NCBI GenBank assembly: GCA_020744425.1
Contig: JAGMUV010000040.1
Coordinates: forward strand, 1 to 64,000
DNA length: 64,000 nucleotides
Direction of reading: 5' to 3'
Source: Dactylonectria macrodidyma
Taxonomy: Eukaryota > Ascomycota > Sordariomycetes > Hypocreales > Nectriaceae
This document shows, in pieces, positions 24,679-37,691 of this stretch (positions are counted from its first letter, which is position 1; each line of letters starts with the position of its first letter). Under the pieces are notes generated by a model. That model was not told the origin of the DNA. It saw only the letters and a list, made by a program, of their open reading frames with translations, and did not search any database. A program made the translations under genes and the position numbers.

Positions 24679-25545
24679 ATGTGGCCAACGCAACGTCCTT
24701 CCATATCATGTGGAATGCTTACAGTTAACTGTCTCGACTGTAGGAATCGGCAAGCCTCAAGCGCCTCTAAGCGTTCTGCAGAACAAGCTGAGTTATCCCC
24801 AATATGTCGAGAAGGATTGCCATTGATAGGCTTGCAATTACGTACAATAATTAACCCACAAGAATCTATTCTGCTGGGAACACCAATTGCCACGTCACCA
24901 CGAGCAGGCGCGTCGATTACTTCCCCACCAGGTCCCTCAATTGCTTCTCAAGAAGGCGTACGACTTGGAACGCCGATCGAATCTCCGGTACCGAGTTTTC
25001 CTATTTGGCCGAGACCAGCCCGGGGCAGACATCCCCGCTCACCTTTCATGCAACGTCGAGATTTCGAGCTTCCGATTCCTGACTGGATGCGTGATCTGTC
25101 CCATTGCCCATTGTCTGACAGTGATAAGGAGCTCCTGCAGAAGTTTTGGACGGAGCTGGAAAACGACCGAATGGAACACTGCGCCCGCTGTCGGGAGACA
25201 TGGTTTGATATGGGCTTGAAAGATGGTTTTTGCAAGCGTTGCATTGCCAAGGACGAGAACAAAAAGGAGGATGAGCCTTTGTTTTTTTCAGCCGAAAATC
25301 ACTTGGATTTTGGCTTAATCCCTGCGTTCCTCCCCCAGTTGACGATAGTAGAAGAGATGCTAATTGCTCCAGTTCATGTGTTCGTGAACGTGATGCAGGT
25401 TCGAGGGCAGCAATACAAGTATCGTGGCCATATTGTGCACTTTCTCCGCGATGTTGGCAAAGTGTATCGCCAACTTCCCTTTTACCCCCTGAATTAGATG
25501 TTGTCCTGCTGCGCCTTCCGCTATACCTAAGTACACAGAGAGGGC
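24679..25545 (+). pseudogene. Helitron replicase/helicase N-terminal fragment, frameshifted
   Basis: The region resembles the N-terminal part of fungal Helitron Rep/PIF1-type proteins, which drive rolling-circle transposition. Visible landmarks are a zinc-binding pair of CxxC motifs (CARC and CKRC), the block LPQLTIVEEMLIAPVHV, RGQQYKYRGHIVHF and LPFYP. The frame stops at 25497, but the expected continuation PPELDVVLLR is found one base out of frame, at a run of five Cs near 25487. Nothing of the Rep nuclease or the PIF1 helicase motifs follows, so this is a 5-prime fragment. The ATG at 24679 is simply the first in frame. Confidence 0.75.
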
Positions 25546-25671
25546 GAAAAAAGGCCACAGTCACGCACACACGCAGGAGAGGAGCATCGTTCACGGAGCA
25601 CCAGCGCACAGCCAGAGTTTTTAGTATGAAATATCATGTCATCGAGATACATCCTTCGGACTGTATTAATT

Positions 25672-25700
25672 ACACCCTCCCCCACCGCCGGTGAGGGTGT
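25672..25700. other. Stem-loop downstream of the Helitron fragment
   Basis: ACACCCTC and GAGGGTGT form an 8-bp stem around a 13-base loop that itself contains CACC/GGTG. Helitrons end in a hairpin shortly before CTRR, but no CTRR follows at the expected distance, so an end is not claimed. Confidence 0.4.
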
Positions 25701-25918
25701 CAGCATATTTTAAGAATAAAACCGGTCCCCCCCGCTTAGTGGCTTTTCATGCCCAGGCTACGGAAGCCCCACATCCCAACAGCTAGCCATATTCACCGTC
25801 CACCATGTGCGCATTTCCAGAAGTCAGAAGGGTCACCGCCAAAACGAGAGACGGAGAGAGGCTCATCTCCCCCTTTTCATTCATCCCCCCCAAACTGTAT
25901 CCATTGCGGTTACGGTCA

Positions 25919-28900
25919 CTATCGCCTATCCCGAATAATCGAAGAACACCGAGCTACCCAAGCCTCATCGTCGCTTCCAAATATCAAGGAGATGAACTTT
26001 TCCGCATTCTTCATCGCAGAAATCAAACTCTTACGGTCCTCGTAGAGCTCCTCTATCGATCTGAGCTTCGACTCCGTCGTCCGTGGCGTTCGACGGTTAC
26101 CCGACACCATTATCCATCCAAGCTTCAGCAATCCGCGGTTATTAAACCCTCTATTCTCTGCACTCCCACAAAGACGTCAGCTATGTATATCCCAGGAAGA
26201 GAGATAACAAAAGGGGAAAGAGAGAGAAGGGGGAGAGGGAGGAGGTGGCGTAGAAACGATCAGCCTCATAACATTCAAGTGCATCCGTGGATTGGTCTCA
26301 CCAAGTTTTTGCGTCATCTTAGCAACTGGTAACACGTCCTTGTCGTTTTCTTCCCACGGAAATGCTTCACTCCGTATGAACCAGAGCATCCGCGTAACCA
26401 TTGCCGCTGCCAGCATTTCTGAGTCCTTCTTTTTCTTAGTCGGGCGAAACTCAGCTTCCCCCTCTCCAATCTGCGGTGTCACTGTACAGGCCGCAAATGT
26501 CAGCGCCAGCATAAGCATCAGATCGCAGAGTGGATCGCCCAGGCAGTCCACCAAGCAGCTATAAGCCAGAGTCAAGTGTCGGACAGCACTCAGATCCGTC
26601 TTGGTGTAGTACCCTTCCAGCTTAGCGAATCCCTCCTGGACGACCTTAGGGACCTTTTTGAAAGGGATTTCGGAACCTAGATCAATCCTCCTTTTTCTGT
26701 TCCGTTTGGGTGCATGTTCCTCTGCCGTCAGCCGCAGCTCCGCTTCCTTCGCCGCACGCTTGAGACTCCCCGGCGGGCCGGTCGGAAGCATCATCTGCGA
26801 TCTTTTGTACCGGTGAATCCTGTCTAGTAGGACAACACGTCGCGATGTGAGCCGCTTACAGTGACAACCCGGGACCCAGTCTATGCCGGCTTCCGCCATC
26901 TGCTTGGCGATTCCATCGACCCACTCCTGCGCCGTCACATCCACCTTACTTGTGCTGCGGATGGCCTCACGAAGCATGGATGGCCATGTGGCATTCTTAG
27001 ATGCTACAGCTTGCCAGGTAGTTTCATCGCCCTCAACACACGCGTTGTATATTTCCTCCGCGAAGTCGCATCGTGCCTTGTTCGATGTAGAAGGGGCGGG
27101 CAATGGTACTGGAGCATCGCCAGTCGATCCGTCGGGAAACAGCCTCTCGAGCTGTCTTCATTAGGTGTTAGCTTACAATAGCACCGAATGGAATCGGATC
27201 AATTTTTAACTCACTCGCTACTAAAGGGTTCCTCGCTCAGCTCCCAGGCTTCCAAAATCGCACTGAAACGCTGGGATCGGTGAAGGTGTTCTATTGGATC
27301 CCTGCCGCTACGAGCTCCTTGGTTGAGCTGAATTCGAAGCTGATGAGCCATGAACGATACCATCTGAGGCACCCAGAAGCCACGGAATATCTTCTTTATG
27401 AATTTGTTGGCGCTGCCGATGTGATTGATGGCCTCCGCTCCAAGCTGACCGAACCATACTCGACTATGGCAGTTTGCCGCCACGACCCGGCCGTAGTGGT
27501 ACTCCAACGATGCGAGATGTAACAGTATTGGCTTGCGCTCTTCATCCTTGGTCCGTGGCCACCTGACGACGTCCATCTTTCCGCTCGCCCCTCGAAAGTC
27601 GAGCATGTCGGCGGACACGTAGGGCCACGCACCCAACTTCAGGCTGTCAGTGGTAAACAGCGGCCGGAGCACAGTGCTCATCAGCACCCTGGAGTCGCCC
27701 GTGAAGCAGTAGTTTCCCAGCCGATCTAGCACCGCAACGGCCTCCGAGAGCGCTAGATCGAGGCCCTTCTCGGCCCGTGCCTGGAATCGCTGGTGCATTT
27801 CCGCCAACGCCAGCTCGAACAGTCTAGCGAAGGAACAGAGCACATTAGGGAAGATGGATGGTTTGAAGCCCCGTAGCACGGAAGTATATGACCGCTTCTC
27901 TTTGAGGAAGAAGCGTATCAGCTGAAAGATGGGCTGAAGGACACTGAAGAAGTGACGTCGGTGACTCTCGAGCTTGTTTGTCCTGATGGTCACCACTTGC
28001 TCCATCCGAAATGCAACCTGGTTCTGTGACATGGCCGTCTTTATTCGATGCTGCTCGCGTGCGAAGGGTATGGACAACCCTGGCTGCTCGGGCGTTTGTT
28101 CGCCGGAAAGAGTCCGCAGCAGCCGCTGTTGGCGGGCGCGGATATGCGCTCTCTGGCTGGCCTCGCTGGGTGGTAGAGTAAGGGCACCGGTGGCGATGCC
28201 TCGGGCGGGAAGCAGGTCCTCCGGGCGGCTTCGAATCGTCCGTTTGATATTTGAGTACGCGTGAAAGTAGCCGAAGGATAAGACGTCTTCAGCACCGTTG
28301 TTGCGATAGCTCATGTTGTCTCGCATCACGAGGCATACGTCATCCAAGAAACGCGGCGGACGAGGCGACGAGAAGTTCCCGTACCTGGGGTGGAATGCAA
28401 GGGGATAGAACGTGAAACCTCGCAAGCCTCCGTAGTGCTCGACAAGTTTGCGTCGGTCTGCCAGAAGGGACACTGCACCACCGGTATTCTGGCCGCCATC
28501 GGAAGACCGGTTTGGCGTACGCTCAATGCAGTTGACATCGGCTGCCAGTGCGTATGAGATCTGGTCAATATTGTCGATATTGTACTTCTTCTCCAGTTCA
28601 GTTCGAAGATGCTCAAGTCCGCCACTGTACAGGTGCTCCTGGTTGCCGTCGTTGGACCTGGCAGCATCATCATCACCGTCATCAGCCAAGCTGCTATCGA
28701 GTGCTCGGCGGCCCGCCGATGATGATGCTTCAGTTTCGTCATCGTTTGTTCTTCTGTTCCGATCTCTGTTCCGATCTCTGTTCCGATCTCTGTTTCTACC
28801 AACATTGGAGGTGGAATCAGATTCGGAGCCGGAGCCGGAGCCGGAGCCGGAGTCGGAGTCGGTATCAGAGTCAGAATCCGGGTCTTCGTCCTCATCCTCA

Positions 28901-29400
28901 TTTTCCGGTCGCAAACGCGTCTCCATGGGAAGTTTCTTGAGATCTTCGTTGACCTCGATTTCGATGTTGGCTCCGCAGTCATATGTGTGAAATGCAGGCT
29001 TATTGTCAAGCCAGAAACGGTCATAGGCATGATCCCGGGAGAAGGTTGACCAGTTATCCATAAACAGTGTCTGGAATGTCGTCCACTTATCGTACGATAG
29101 ACTCGACGAACGTCGGTCATTTAAACCCCAGGAGGGCTCGACACCTTCGCCCAGGAGCTCTCCATCCATGAAGATACCGATGATGTATTCTGCAAGAGCT
29201 TTCGCGTGATGCCGCTCGAGGGCGCTGCTTTGACGGGAAGCCTTCTGCCGTTGTCGACGTTGGCCCTGCGAACCGGATAGGTCATCCATCTGACTGTGTA
29301 CCGGATGCATCACTATGAACCACAGCTCACGGGACGCCGCGGTTGCGATTCGAAAGGTTCGGTTGCGGATGTCGAAGGGTAGGCTGGGCAGGGTGGTCAT
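25919..29400 (-). CDS. X3: intact 1092-residue protein of the X family
   Basis: Three exons (29400-27215, 27155-26302, 26157-25919) give 1092 residues with no internal stop. Intron 1 (GTGAGT...GAAG, 59 nt) has a CTAAC branch site; intron 2 (144 nt, GTGAGA...GCAG) is at the same place and phase as the last intron of X2. N-terminal half: ELWFIVMHPV, a Ser/Asp/Glu-rich low-complexity stretch, and YNIDNIDQISYALAAD. The C-terminal third aligns with X2: GDPLCDLMLML, AAAMVTRMLWF, FPWEEND, then after the intron NRGFNNRG, LGWIM and SIEEL. No known catalytic motif was recognised, and there is no signal peptide or clear membrane segment. It lacks the AT-hook-like start of X2 and the chromodomain of X1. 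Start is the first ATG; no similarity supports or contradicts it. Confidence 0.75.
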
Positions 29401-29660
29401 TAGTTCAATTCAATCGCGCATCTGGTGGACGAAGAAACATTAAATGAATCGTGCGAGCGTGCAAGCGCCATGGGGTTGACCGTGATACACATGCTTTAAC
29501 TCAATCGATGGCCTAGACTACATTGATGACCACCTTGAGATTGGCCGTTGCGTGCTTAGATAATAGCTTGCTGGGTAGTTGACTACCGGTGAATTAAATA
29601 ACGAGCTGTAAATTTGTGACTTATCAAAAGAAAAATGAAGTCTCATCATTTGGCTAACTG

Positions 29661-32600
29661 TTAAGACGCAGGAGTAATGATACTGAGGCATCGCTCTACC
29701 CATACATCATCATCGCTCTGGAAAACTTGTGCGATGAATGCAGGAGGGTCGTTCATCAACGCGATCAGTTCCGCTCGTAATTCTAAAAGCTCCTCTATTG
29801 GTCGCAAACTCAAGTCACTGTTCCTTGGGGTTGGTCTGTGTTCAGTACTAGAAATAACCCAGCCAATCTTACAGAGAATTCGATTGTTCACTCCTCTCTG
29901 TTCTGTAATCTTGTCAGTCAATACAACAACAAAAAAAGTAACCAGAAAACATTTACTCACCCATCTTCTTCACCATCTCCGGGACGCTAAGAACCAGACC
30001 TCTATCTCCTTCCCAGGGAAACCATTCAGGGTAAAGAAACCAGAGCATTCGGGTGGTGAGCGTCGCAGCTAATAGCTCTGGGGTTTTCCGGGGGCCGTCC
30101 TCGAAATCACATCTGTGCATTGGTAATGCGGGAGTAACCGTTGATGATGCAATAGTCAATACTACCATCATCAAAAGGTCACACAGAGGATCTCCAATGC
30201 CTTGTGCGAGGCATTTATGGGCTGTTTTGTAATGTGCCAGAATCTTAGGATCAGTAAAAGCCGATGGCCGCCACGACGCTTTGAATCCCGCCTCAATCAC
30301 ACCCGGAATCCTAGTGAAGGGGACGGAACACCCAAAATCGATTTCATATGTCGATGCATCGAACTCAGGAAAATCATCGTTGTCATTGCAGCCGGATTCA
30401 TTTTGCCACACAAGGCTGTTAGGACGGCCTCTCAAGTACATATCTCCACCAAACAGCCACCGTCCCTCTCTGCACAAGTTCATATGCGTATCGAGGGTTC
30501 TCCATTGGTAGAGGCCAGATATAAACGGCCGAGTGGCAGCCGGTCGATCCGCCTTCCTCGGTATCCTGGTGAAAAGACTATGCCTGTCATAGTGTGGAAT
30601 TATCCAGAAGTATCGCAAGGCCTCGGTCCCAAGTGAACTTTTCCACTCTATTGCATCACCGACACCGATGTGATTGGATATGGACGTGTAGAACTTGCGG
30701 CACAGCTGACGATAATAGCAGTGATCCCAGAATGTACGCGGGATGCCATCGTCCCAATTGAAGAGACCTTTGACTCTTTCTGAATAAGTATTTCCCAAGC
30801 TGTGTTTTCCCTTTCGTACCCTCGATAAACATGGTGGTTCACCAAGAAGGCCACTGAGTACGTCGTGGCTCAATCCGTGATACCCTTGCCAGCACTCCGC
30901 ATCGTGCTGCTCGGATTCTGGATCGGTGTCGGGAGCCGTGTAGGTCTGTCGAATTACCTGGAGCGCGAGATGACGATATATCATCTTGCGCATGCGGTCG
31001 AAGGTGCCCAGGTAGTTCATCCGGCTTACCAGCTTGCAAGCGGAACTCTAGTTCTCTGGCCTCAGAATACTCTCGGCTAAACAAGTTCACGTCTCTCCAG
31101 TTGCGAAAAACACACTGCAGTCCGTTGAAAGTGAAGGTAGTTGATGCAACAAGGTTGTCATGCAGGTGGAAATCAGACCAGTTGAAAAGCTCACGAGGTA
31201 GCCAAGCAAGCCCCGTTTGGTGCATGGTCCGTTCGAAATCAAGGCCCCGAAGACGTTTGCCCTGCCGGCTCACGTATTGGCCCTTGAACATCTGGGACCG
31301 CCTCGCGACATGATGGCAATTGACACTCGCTTTCAAAGACCGAAGGAGAATCGTAGCCATGATCATATTCCTTTGGTGGACTTCCCAATCGGCATCTCGA
31401 CGACTTCCTCGCGCTCGGACAAAATCGATAGCAGAAAGCCATCTGTTGAATTCCCATCGCATAAAGTTGTTGACATGGGCTGTCGGCAGAACCCAGTAAG
31501 GACGATGGTTTCCGCTGGGTTGTGCCGTAGATGGATTGATAGCCATGAATAGTTTCCAAGAGATGCGATATTCTTCTCTGACACCAAAGCTCGTCTGAGT
31601 CGATGCATCCAGGGCGTGCCTGATTCGAGCTTTCATAGATTCAAAAGCTTTCCGAAGCCGCTTGAGCTGCGGCGCAGCCTTCGATGCAGTTGCAACACCG
31701 GCGCTGCGATACTGACGAGCAGCGACGATCCATGCATCGAGCAAGGAAGGCGGGCAGGTCAGCCCTTCAAGTTGTGGCTCGCCAAACAATCCCTGATCGC
31801 GCTTGGCGGCTGTCGCAAAAAGTTCTTTGTTAACATTGTATCGCTGGGCATATGCGATGCCTCCTCTCCGTAGGGGGTGCGTTTTACGTGTTTCAGCCCG
31901 TGCGCTACCCGCCTGGCCGGTAAGATTCCAATTGAACTCCTCCGATGAAACCAAGGGTGCCTGGCGGCTGTGTCTCAGAGAGCCAATCCAAGGTTCCAAG
32001 CATCGGCTTTTGAATAAAAACGTACTGCTACCGTGGGTGGCAGTATCCTCGACGCCAACGTCTATCCATGTTCTGGATAGGTCAGCCTTGGACCAGCCCA
32101 GCACTTGATGGAGGTGAGTCGTAATCTTTGAGCGACACTCATGAAACGTCGATGATCTTGCTTCCAGTTTGATGTTTTTCGCACTCACAACAATGAACAT
32201 CCCTCGGAACTTCACAAGCCCGGGGTCTTCCGTGCTCTCCGTCATGTACCGCCAAATTGCCTCTAGGTATTCTTGAGGGAGATAATGATGCATGTCTATG
32301 TTGCTCTGGACGATGCCCGAGCACAGCTCTCGTCGGCGACTGTGAGCTTTGCTTTTCACATCATCAAATGAACGAGGGTGGTGTTGGAGCACATCAGGTG
32401 GACAAGAGCGACGAATTGCAGGCAAAAAGAGTCGATCGATCCATAGTCGCCTTTCGTCATCAGTAAGGTACGAAGTTGTGCGACAAACGTGGGCCATCCC
32501 TGGAAAGAAGACGTAGACTCCAAATTGGGGCGATTGGCGTCCGCTGCCTATTCGGAGGTGAGGAATAAGGTGCAGGGCCTTGTCATGGTGAGATAGATGA

Positions 32601-33853
32601 ACGTTGCTGCTGATGTTTCTTGATATCGGGGGGTGATATGAGACATAGAGCCCTCGGTTTATGGATAAGCAGGAAGCCCAAGAAAAGATGCTGTCAACAT
32701 CCCAGGTGCGATCGATGCTTGTGGAAGAGATTTGCGACCTCTCAATGTCCAGGTTAGGACGGGTATCTCCACCGCTCAAGATTGAGGACCATTCCGGCCA
32801 TGTGATCTGTTCCTCGTCCATCTCAGAGGCCAGTGGTGTAGGGCCGATCGAATCTGGCACTCCCAGATTTTTCCAATGTCCAGCCATTTGTTCGAGATTG
32901 AGTACCGGTTGTCCACGCCAGTCCACGTTTTCTTCCTCGCGGCAGTCACAGAGATGGTTCCACGTTTGCTCGAGAAATTCTTTTGCCAGAAAATGGTTCG
33001 ACTCAGCCACGTCATAGGGCTGGCCATCAGCCTCCATCTGACTCGAATTATCCGAAATGTCCGATTGCGCATCGGAATCTGCCTCCAGTCCATCTTCCGA
33101 CTGGATATCGAGATCGGCAATCCTTCCCCAATCATTTTGCACTGGACTTCGTGGTCTCTCATCTTCTTGTCGCTTGCCCGATCTATTTGCAGGCTCGTGA
33201 CCGGGTTCCGAGCGCACCATGCCCGTATCCGAGCCGGCTAATTCATCTGAATCCCCGCCAAACACCAACTGACCACTTCTGTCCCCATCTGTAGTGAGAC
33301 ACGTAGCTACATCTTCCAGTTGACATACTGGAGATGAGAAGTTCTCACCGCCATCGAAGGAAGCAGAGCCATCATTGCCTGGTGCATCGTAAGAAGGCAG
33401 CGCACCCACTGTTGCGGGCTCTGGTGATCTCGATTGGGTGTCGACTGTGTTGCATAAAACATTCTGAGGCGGAGATGACGCTGCTACAGTACACATGGTA
33501 GGGGGCCCTGTAGTTTGTGGATGCAAGTCGTCAGAAATAGAAGAGTTGTCATTCGATTCAATCGAGGAGGGGCGATGGATCGATGTATCGGTCTGCTGTA
33601 CCAAGTTTGCAGCGTCTGCCAACACGCTCAGGCAGTCCAAAGGCTGCGAGTATGTTGTCTGGGCAGCTAAACATGGCTCAGCTTCCACGTTTGGTGCTAT
33701 GTAGACTCGAAATCGGGTGTCTTTCCGTGCTGCTGTCGATTCTAGCCGCCTCCGAACACGTCTCGCGACAACGTCTTGCCTCGCTTTTTCCTCTTTAGAG
33801 CCGTACTTCCGAGGCCGGCCGCGTTTTTTCCGTATTGGAGACATGGCAGGCAT
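29661..33853 (-). CDS. X2: AT-hook-containing X-family protein (one frameshift)
   Basis: Start chosen at ATG 33853 (MPAMSPIRKKRGRPRKYGS), because the RGRP core preceded by basic residues is a good AT-hook; the frame is open further upstream but only through non-conserved sequence. Next come a Ser/Asp/Glu-rich linker, then a conserved middle that aligns with X1: NLGVPDS, FRGMFIVVSAKN, GIAYAQRYN and FGVREEYR. The frame changes near 31005, where alignment continues in another frame at FDRMRKMIY. The C-terminal part aligns with X3: GDPLCDLLMMVVL, LTTRMLWFL, EWFPWEGD. The final intron, 29903-29960 (GTGAGT...TACAG), is phase 1 and matches X3. The last exon ends VERCLSIITPAS. DNA binding through the AT-hook is likely; the biochemical role is unknown. 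Confidence 0.7.
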
Positions 33854-33923
33854 GGCAATGTAGGAGAGTGCTGGACTTGAACCGACCTCACGTTCGATTA
33901 GATGAACTTGCTTACCCCTGAGA

Positions 33924-34070
33924 TGACCGCGAAATCCTAAATAGGCTAGTGCAGTGACAGCTAAAACTAAAGAGGTTAGTAGCATGACCGCTAAATTCTA
34001 ACTGGTCAGAGCTTTGACCGTGAATTCCAAAAACGGCTAGTGCCATGGCCGCGAAATTCGATAGGCTAAG
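33924..34070. repeat. Five degenerate ~30-bp repeats upstream of X2
   Basis: Units begin TGACCGCGAAAT, TGACAGCTAAAA, TGACCGCTAAAT, TGACCGTGAATT and TGGCCGCGAAAT at 33924, 33955, 33985, 34015 and 34046, a period of 30-31. They lie 70-220 bp upstream of the X2 start. Such iterated sites often bind an element's own protein or act as regulatory sites. Confidence 0.8.
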
Positions 34071-34928
34071 TTTTGGAGACCCGACAGTTAGGCACAATAC
34101 GACACATATAATGCCAACGGGTAGTCTGGTCACCGCAGAAGGCCAGTGTTCTGGCATTTACCCAATTAATGCACATCTTGCATCGTCGCGAGCGACAGAG
34201 CTTGCTGCCGCGAATTCGCCAGCTCTCGTGTCTGTGGGAGGCATTGTGCGCCGGCGACAATTTGGTGTGCTGAAGCGTCTTGTCAACCTAGCACCGATAC
34301 ACAAATGCAGACATTGAACAAAAGATCAGTGTAGATTGAGGACTAAAAACCTGAGCCTCCCTATCTAAAAGGAGCGACGAAAGTCGGTCTCTTATACCTG
34401 TGTTCAGTCTGCCGATCTCATAGGCACCAGGCTGTTGCCTGCATATTCATCTCAGGATACTCAACACATGGAAAAGCGCTATTTTTGCACAGATGTCGTT
34501 AGTGATGGTGTGGCGTTCACGCTGACCGTGAAGCTATTCACGATGGTTGTGATCCTTGCCCTTGACATCCAACAGTAAGCGAAGGTCTCCGGAGCTTGAC
34601 ACGTCTGAGCTGAGCTGCTGAGGACGGCGTGAGGAGTTCTACGCTCGAAACATCACCAGAACGGTCAGGCACGGGCCAGAATTCATAGAGTGTCCTTGGT
34701 ACTTGCCTAATTCCGCCTTGGGAATCTGTTCAATGATGCGTGGGAAAATGGACAGACCCCGAAGCATCATCTTGGGTATGATTATGGCATATGTGCCTAC
34801 CTCTCCGTTCACATCACCGATATATCTGGTCCACCCACATATAGAGCAGGCCTTTTGATCATTTCCCAGCTCTAGCCCGCATAGCTCATAACGGGCCAGT
34901 AAGGGCAAATTTCCATCCCTTGCCCTCC
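34071..34928. other. Non-coding region with a decayed dispersed repeat
   Basis: No gene seen. A stretch near 34520-34570 (TTCACGATGGTTGTGATCC) matches one at about 44540-44570, with a neighbouring self-complementary AGGC...GCCT block, so both are probably old copies of one repeat. Confidence 0.45.
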
Positions 34929-36503
34929 TTAAAAATGTGGAAAGAAGGTGCTCCATCGTACCGTAGAGTACGCACCCGCTGGTAAGCTTCTTACGCTAAT
35001 AAAAGCTTCCAGAGTGAGATATCCGGCACATAGAATGTATCCGTACAGGCCGAGTATGGCTATTCCGTTTAACAGAAACCTAGACCAAACAGGGAAGGCA
35101 GGGAAGGCCCCTGCCCATCTGTCTCGACTCTCCTCTGTGCGTCGACTCTCCTCTGTGTGTCGACTCTCCTCTGTGTCTCGTCTCTCTTCTGTCTGTCGCT
35201 CACCCGTTGGTTCCAAGTCTTCCAAGTCTATCTCCCGGGAAGCGTGGGTATAGACTTCCAGGTGAGCCCGCAGAAAAGACACATCCCGAAGCCGCAGCCT
35301 ATGACACATCCAGAGGGCGTACCGCTCGAGGCCATTACCTCGAACAATCCCCCAGAAAGCCAAGGGAAACAGTCCTAATCCAATAGCTGACATGCGCCAT
35401 AGTAAGCGCTCCACGGCGGTGGGGAAATGTGATTTCCACAAGATAGCATGAAGACCACCATTGATAACGGTAATGACCGCACTCCAGAATTCCATCTCAG
35501 GTCCAAGAAAAGCTATACCATCGCATCCCGCACGCCAAATCATGTCGCGAGGGCCGCCCCTGTCTGCCCGTTCCGTTACGAACTCTTGATTCGGAAAGAA
35601 CTTGCGGCTTTCTCGATCGATGTCGTGTCCCATGTCGGATAGCACCTTGTTACTCAGAGGAAGAGAAACTGGCTCTGCAATGTCCAATGGTTTATTCCAC
35701 CAGCAGAGATATGCCAGGATTGAATAAAGGATCTGGATCAGGACTTGGGCCTCAAGCAACGTTATGGGTAGCCCAGCGGACTTTCGACCGATGCATTGCA
35801 CAACCATCCATAGGATTTGGACTGTAACGAGGAGCTTGGCAATGTTGGTAGCTTTACTCTTGTCCTTGATGACGCGGTGGTGAAAATGTGATTCAGTGAG
35901 CACGCCCGATCGAACTAGCTGAATGATGCCGTTTTCTCCATTTGCTAGCAGCTTTTCGAATCCTTCTGGGCAAATAGTAGTGACAAAGTCGGTATCAGTT
36001 TCGTTGCACCGAGTGGCGGGTTCAGCTTGGTCCACATCTCGCGGGCTTCCCGACTGCGTCGCGTCCACCACAAAACCGCCCATGACAACAAAGAAGGCTC
36101 CAGACATGCTAAGCCATTCAGATTCATTGCTATCCCTCCAGGCTTCCCTCCATTTTTTATGGATATGTCTAGCTAGCCTCATCTGGGCCCAAGCAAAGAA
36201 CAGGATAACCTCCGGAACGAGCACAGCAATGGCCATCAACGTCAGTTTGTAGTAAATTGGATGCCAAGCTCCCCGGATTGGAACGACATTGGGATGAATC
36301 GCGGTCCAGACACACAGAGCAAATGTAGCAGTAGAGCTCCAGAGCAGTCCGGTAGTTCCCCGCATATTCGGCTCTGGCACGTAAGAGGGGTCGGTTTGAT
36401 TTACCGGTGTAGAAAGAGCAAGGGGGAACAACGAAAAAAAAGATAAGAGAAGCCACAACCCGTGCTGCAAAGCTTCCATGTTGTCTGCGTTGATATGTTC
36501 CAC
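34929..36503 (-). CDS. Fungal multi-pass membrane protein of unknown function
   Basis: An uninterrupted 524-residue frame. A hydrophobic leader (ALQHGLWLLLSFFSLFPLAL) is followed by an outside-type segment, then several strong hydrophobic segments (around TFALCVWTAIHP, MAIAVLVPEVILFFAWA, AKLLVTVQILWMV, VLIQILYSILAYLCWW, IGLGLFPLAFWGIV and FLLNGIAILGLYGYILC), so roughly seven or eight membrane passes. The opening RGTTGLLWSS and WTAIHPN block are features I recall from a common uncharacterised family in Pezizomycotina. A Glu/Arg-rich repeat of TEESR units lies near residue 440. It ends with WSTFFPHF, a family-like end. Start could be M1 or M9. It appears to be one of the few intact host genes here; function unknown. 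Confidence 0.8.
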   Translation of the reverse strand: MEHINADNMEALQHGLWLLLSFFSLFPLALSTPVNQTDPSYVPEPNMRGTTGLLWSSTATFALCVWTAIHPNVVPIRGAWHPIYYKLTLMAIAVLVPEVILFFAWAQMRLARHIHKKWREAWRDSNESEWLSMSGAFFVVMGGFVVDATQSGSPRDVDQAEPATRCNETDTDFVTTICPEGFEKLLANGENGIIQLVRSGVLTESHFHHRVIKDKSKATNIAKLLVTVQILWMVVQCIGRKSAGLPITLLEAQVLIQILYSILAYLCWWNKPLDIAEPVSLPLSNKVLSDMGHDIDRESRKFFPNQEFVTERADRGGPRDMIWRAGCDGIAFLGPEMEFWSAVITVINGGLHAILWKSHFPTAVERLLWRMSAIGLGLFPLAFWGIVRGNGLERYALWMCHRLRLRDVSFLRAHLEVYTHASREIDLEDLEPTGERQTEERRDTEESRHTEESRRTEESRDRWAGAFPAFPVWSRFLLNGIAILGLYGYILCAGYLTLEAFISVRSLPAGAYSTVRWSTFFPHF

Positions 36504-37514
36504 GGCTCACGATTGAAGAAATCCGAATAGGTTTGGCGAATAGTGGCAGGAAAATTATGTGAAGCGAATAGAGAATGTTCAGATGGGAATGTGATTCTTC
36601 GGCGTTGATTTTAAAATAGCGCTCGCAGCAGCTTATTAAGAGCCTAAGGTGGAGCACGTGCCGCCAATAAAATAAGACCCGCGATTTTGCAGGTCGGGGG
36701 AATAGGACACCACCTTACACCAAATTCCGCCAATAGTCCCTGCAGATGGAGTGTCGATGGATGGTGTGTTGTCCCAAGGATTTGTGGCTTTGTCAGATAA
36801 AGCTGAGCTCTGCCGATCGTTTCCTCCTAACTTAGTGATCGGCAGTGGTAAGGCTTAGAGAGCTAATCATGGTTGCTTTTGAGCATCGGGACTCACCCTA
36901 TTGGAAGGAAGGGTGGATCCAGCTGGAACCTGGCGGTCCGCTGGGCGTGTTACACGTAGGCGAGGACGGGAATGGTTGGTGCAGGAAGTGTGATGCCGAA
37001 GCTCGGTCGGCGCATCACACCGAATTTCATTAGGGACAGGATCGACCACGCAGCTCGACATTGCGTAGATCGAAATGGAGAACATCTTCATCGTGCAGGT
37101 CAATTCAACTCGATTCGTGCCTCAGCGCACGTTCGTGTACATCTGTCTAGCAAGCAGGTCGCAGCCTGAACGTGATAGCCACTGAAACTGGCCGGTATCG
37201 AGCTCCCAACCGCTCTGTCAGCGCTTTTCTGGTTCGTGCTACTACCTTGCTTGCGTCGATGCTGACCTGCCAGCAGGCCGAACATCAAGCGACGGTAACG
37301 TGTTCGATTGCCATTTGGTGCGCCAGCATGATCAACTGACACCACCAACAGCATACCCCATAGGCCCATACCCAGGACTCACTTGTCCCGCACCACGCAG
37401 TATACGTCTTCACCGCGAGTAATATGCGGGATCAGGTATTATCGTCTATATGCCTGCGCACGACGATTGCTATGTATGTAGGCCTGCGCGGCGCCGGCAA
37501 TACCCGCATAGACT
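36504..37514. other. Intergenic; holds a Helitron-like 3-prime hairpin end
   Basis: No gene seen. At 36810-36857 a hairpin (CTGCCGATC ... GATCGGCAG type) is followed by AAGGCTTAG. The same arrangement ends two larger dispersed repeats at 42056 and 54703, so this is a short remnant of that family. Confidence 0.55.
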
Positions 37515-37516
37515 TA

Positions 37517-37613
37517 CTTGTGGGGGCCTCTAGTCCGGCGTTCCCCGTGGTCGCTTCCGCTCCCACGGGGGGTCCCTTGACTAGCAAAAGGGGCCCTTGA
37601 TTCGCAAAAAAAA
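37517..37613. repeat. Left TIR of the Fot1-like element
   Basis: Starts directly after TA. It contains an internal hairpin formed by CCCCGTGG and CCACGGGG. Matches 40131-40227 in reverse complement without a visible difference. Confidence 0.93.
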
Positions 37614-37691
37614 AAGATACCTCCAAAAGAGGGGTTTCCCCACCTAAATTGAAGTGGCTCTTTTTCATGAATAAACCCGCATTCTGCACAC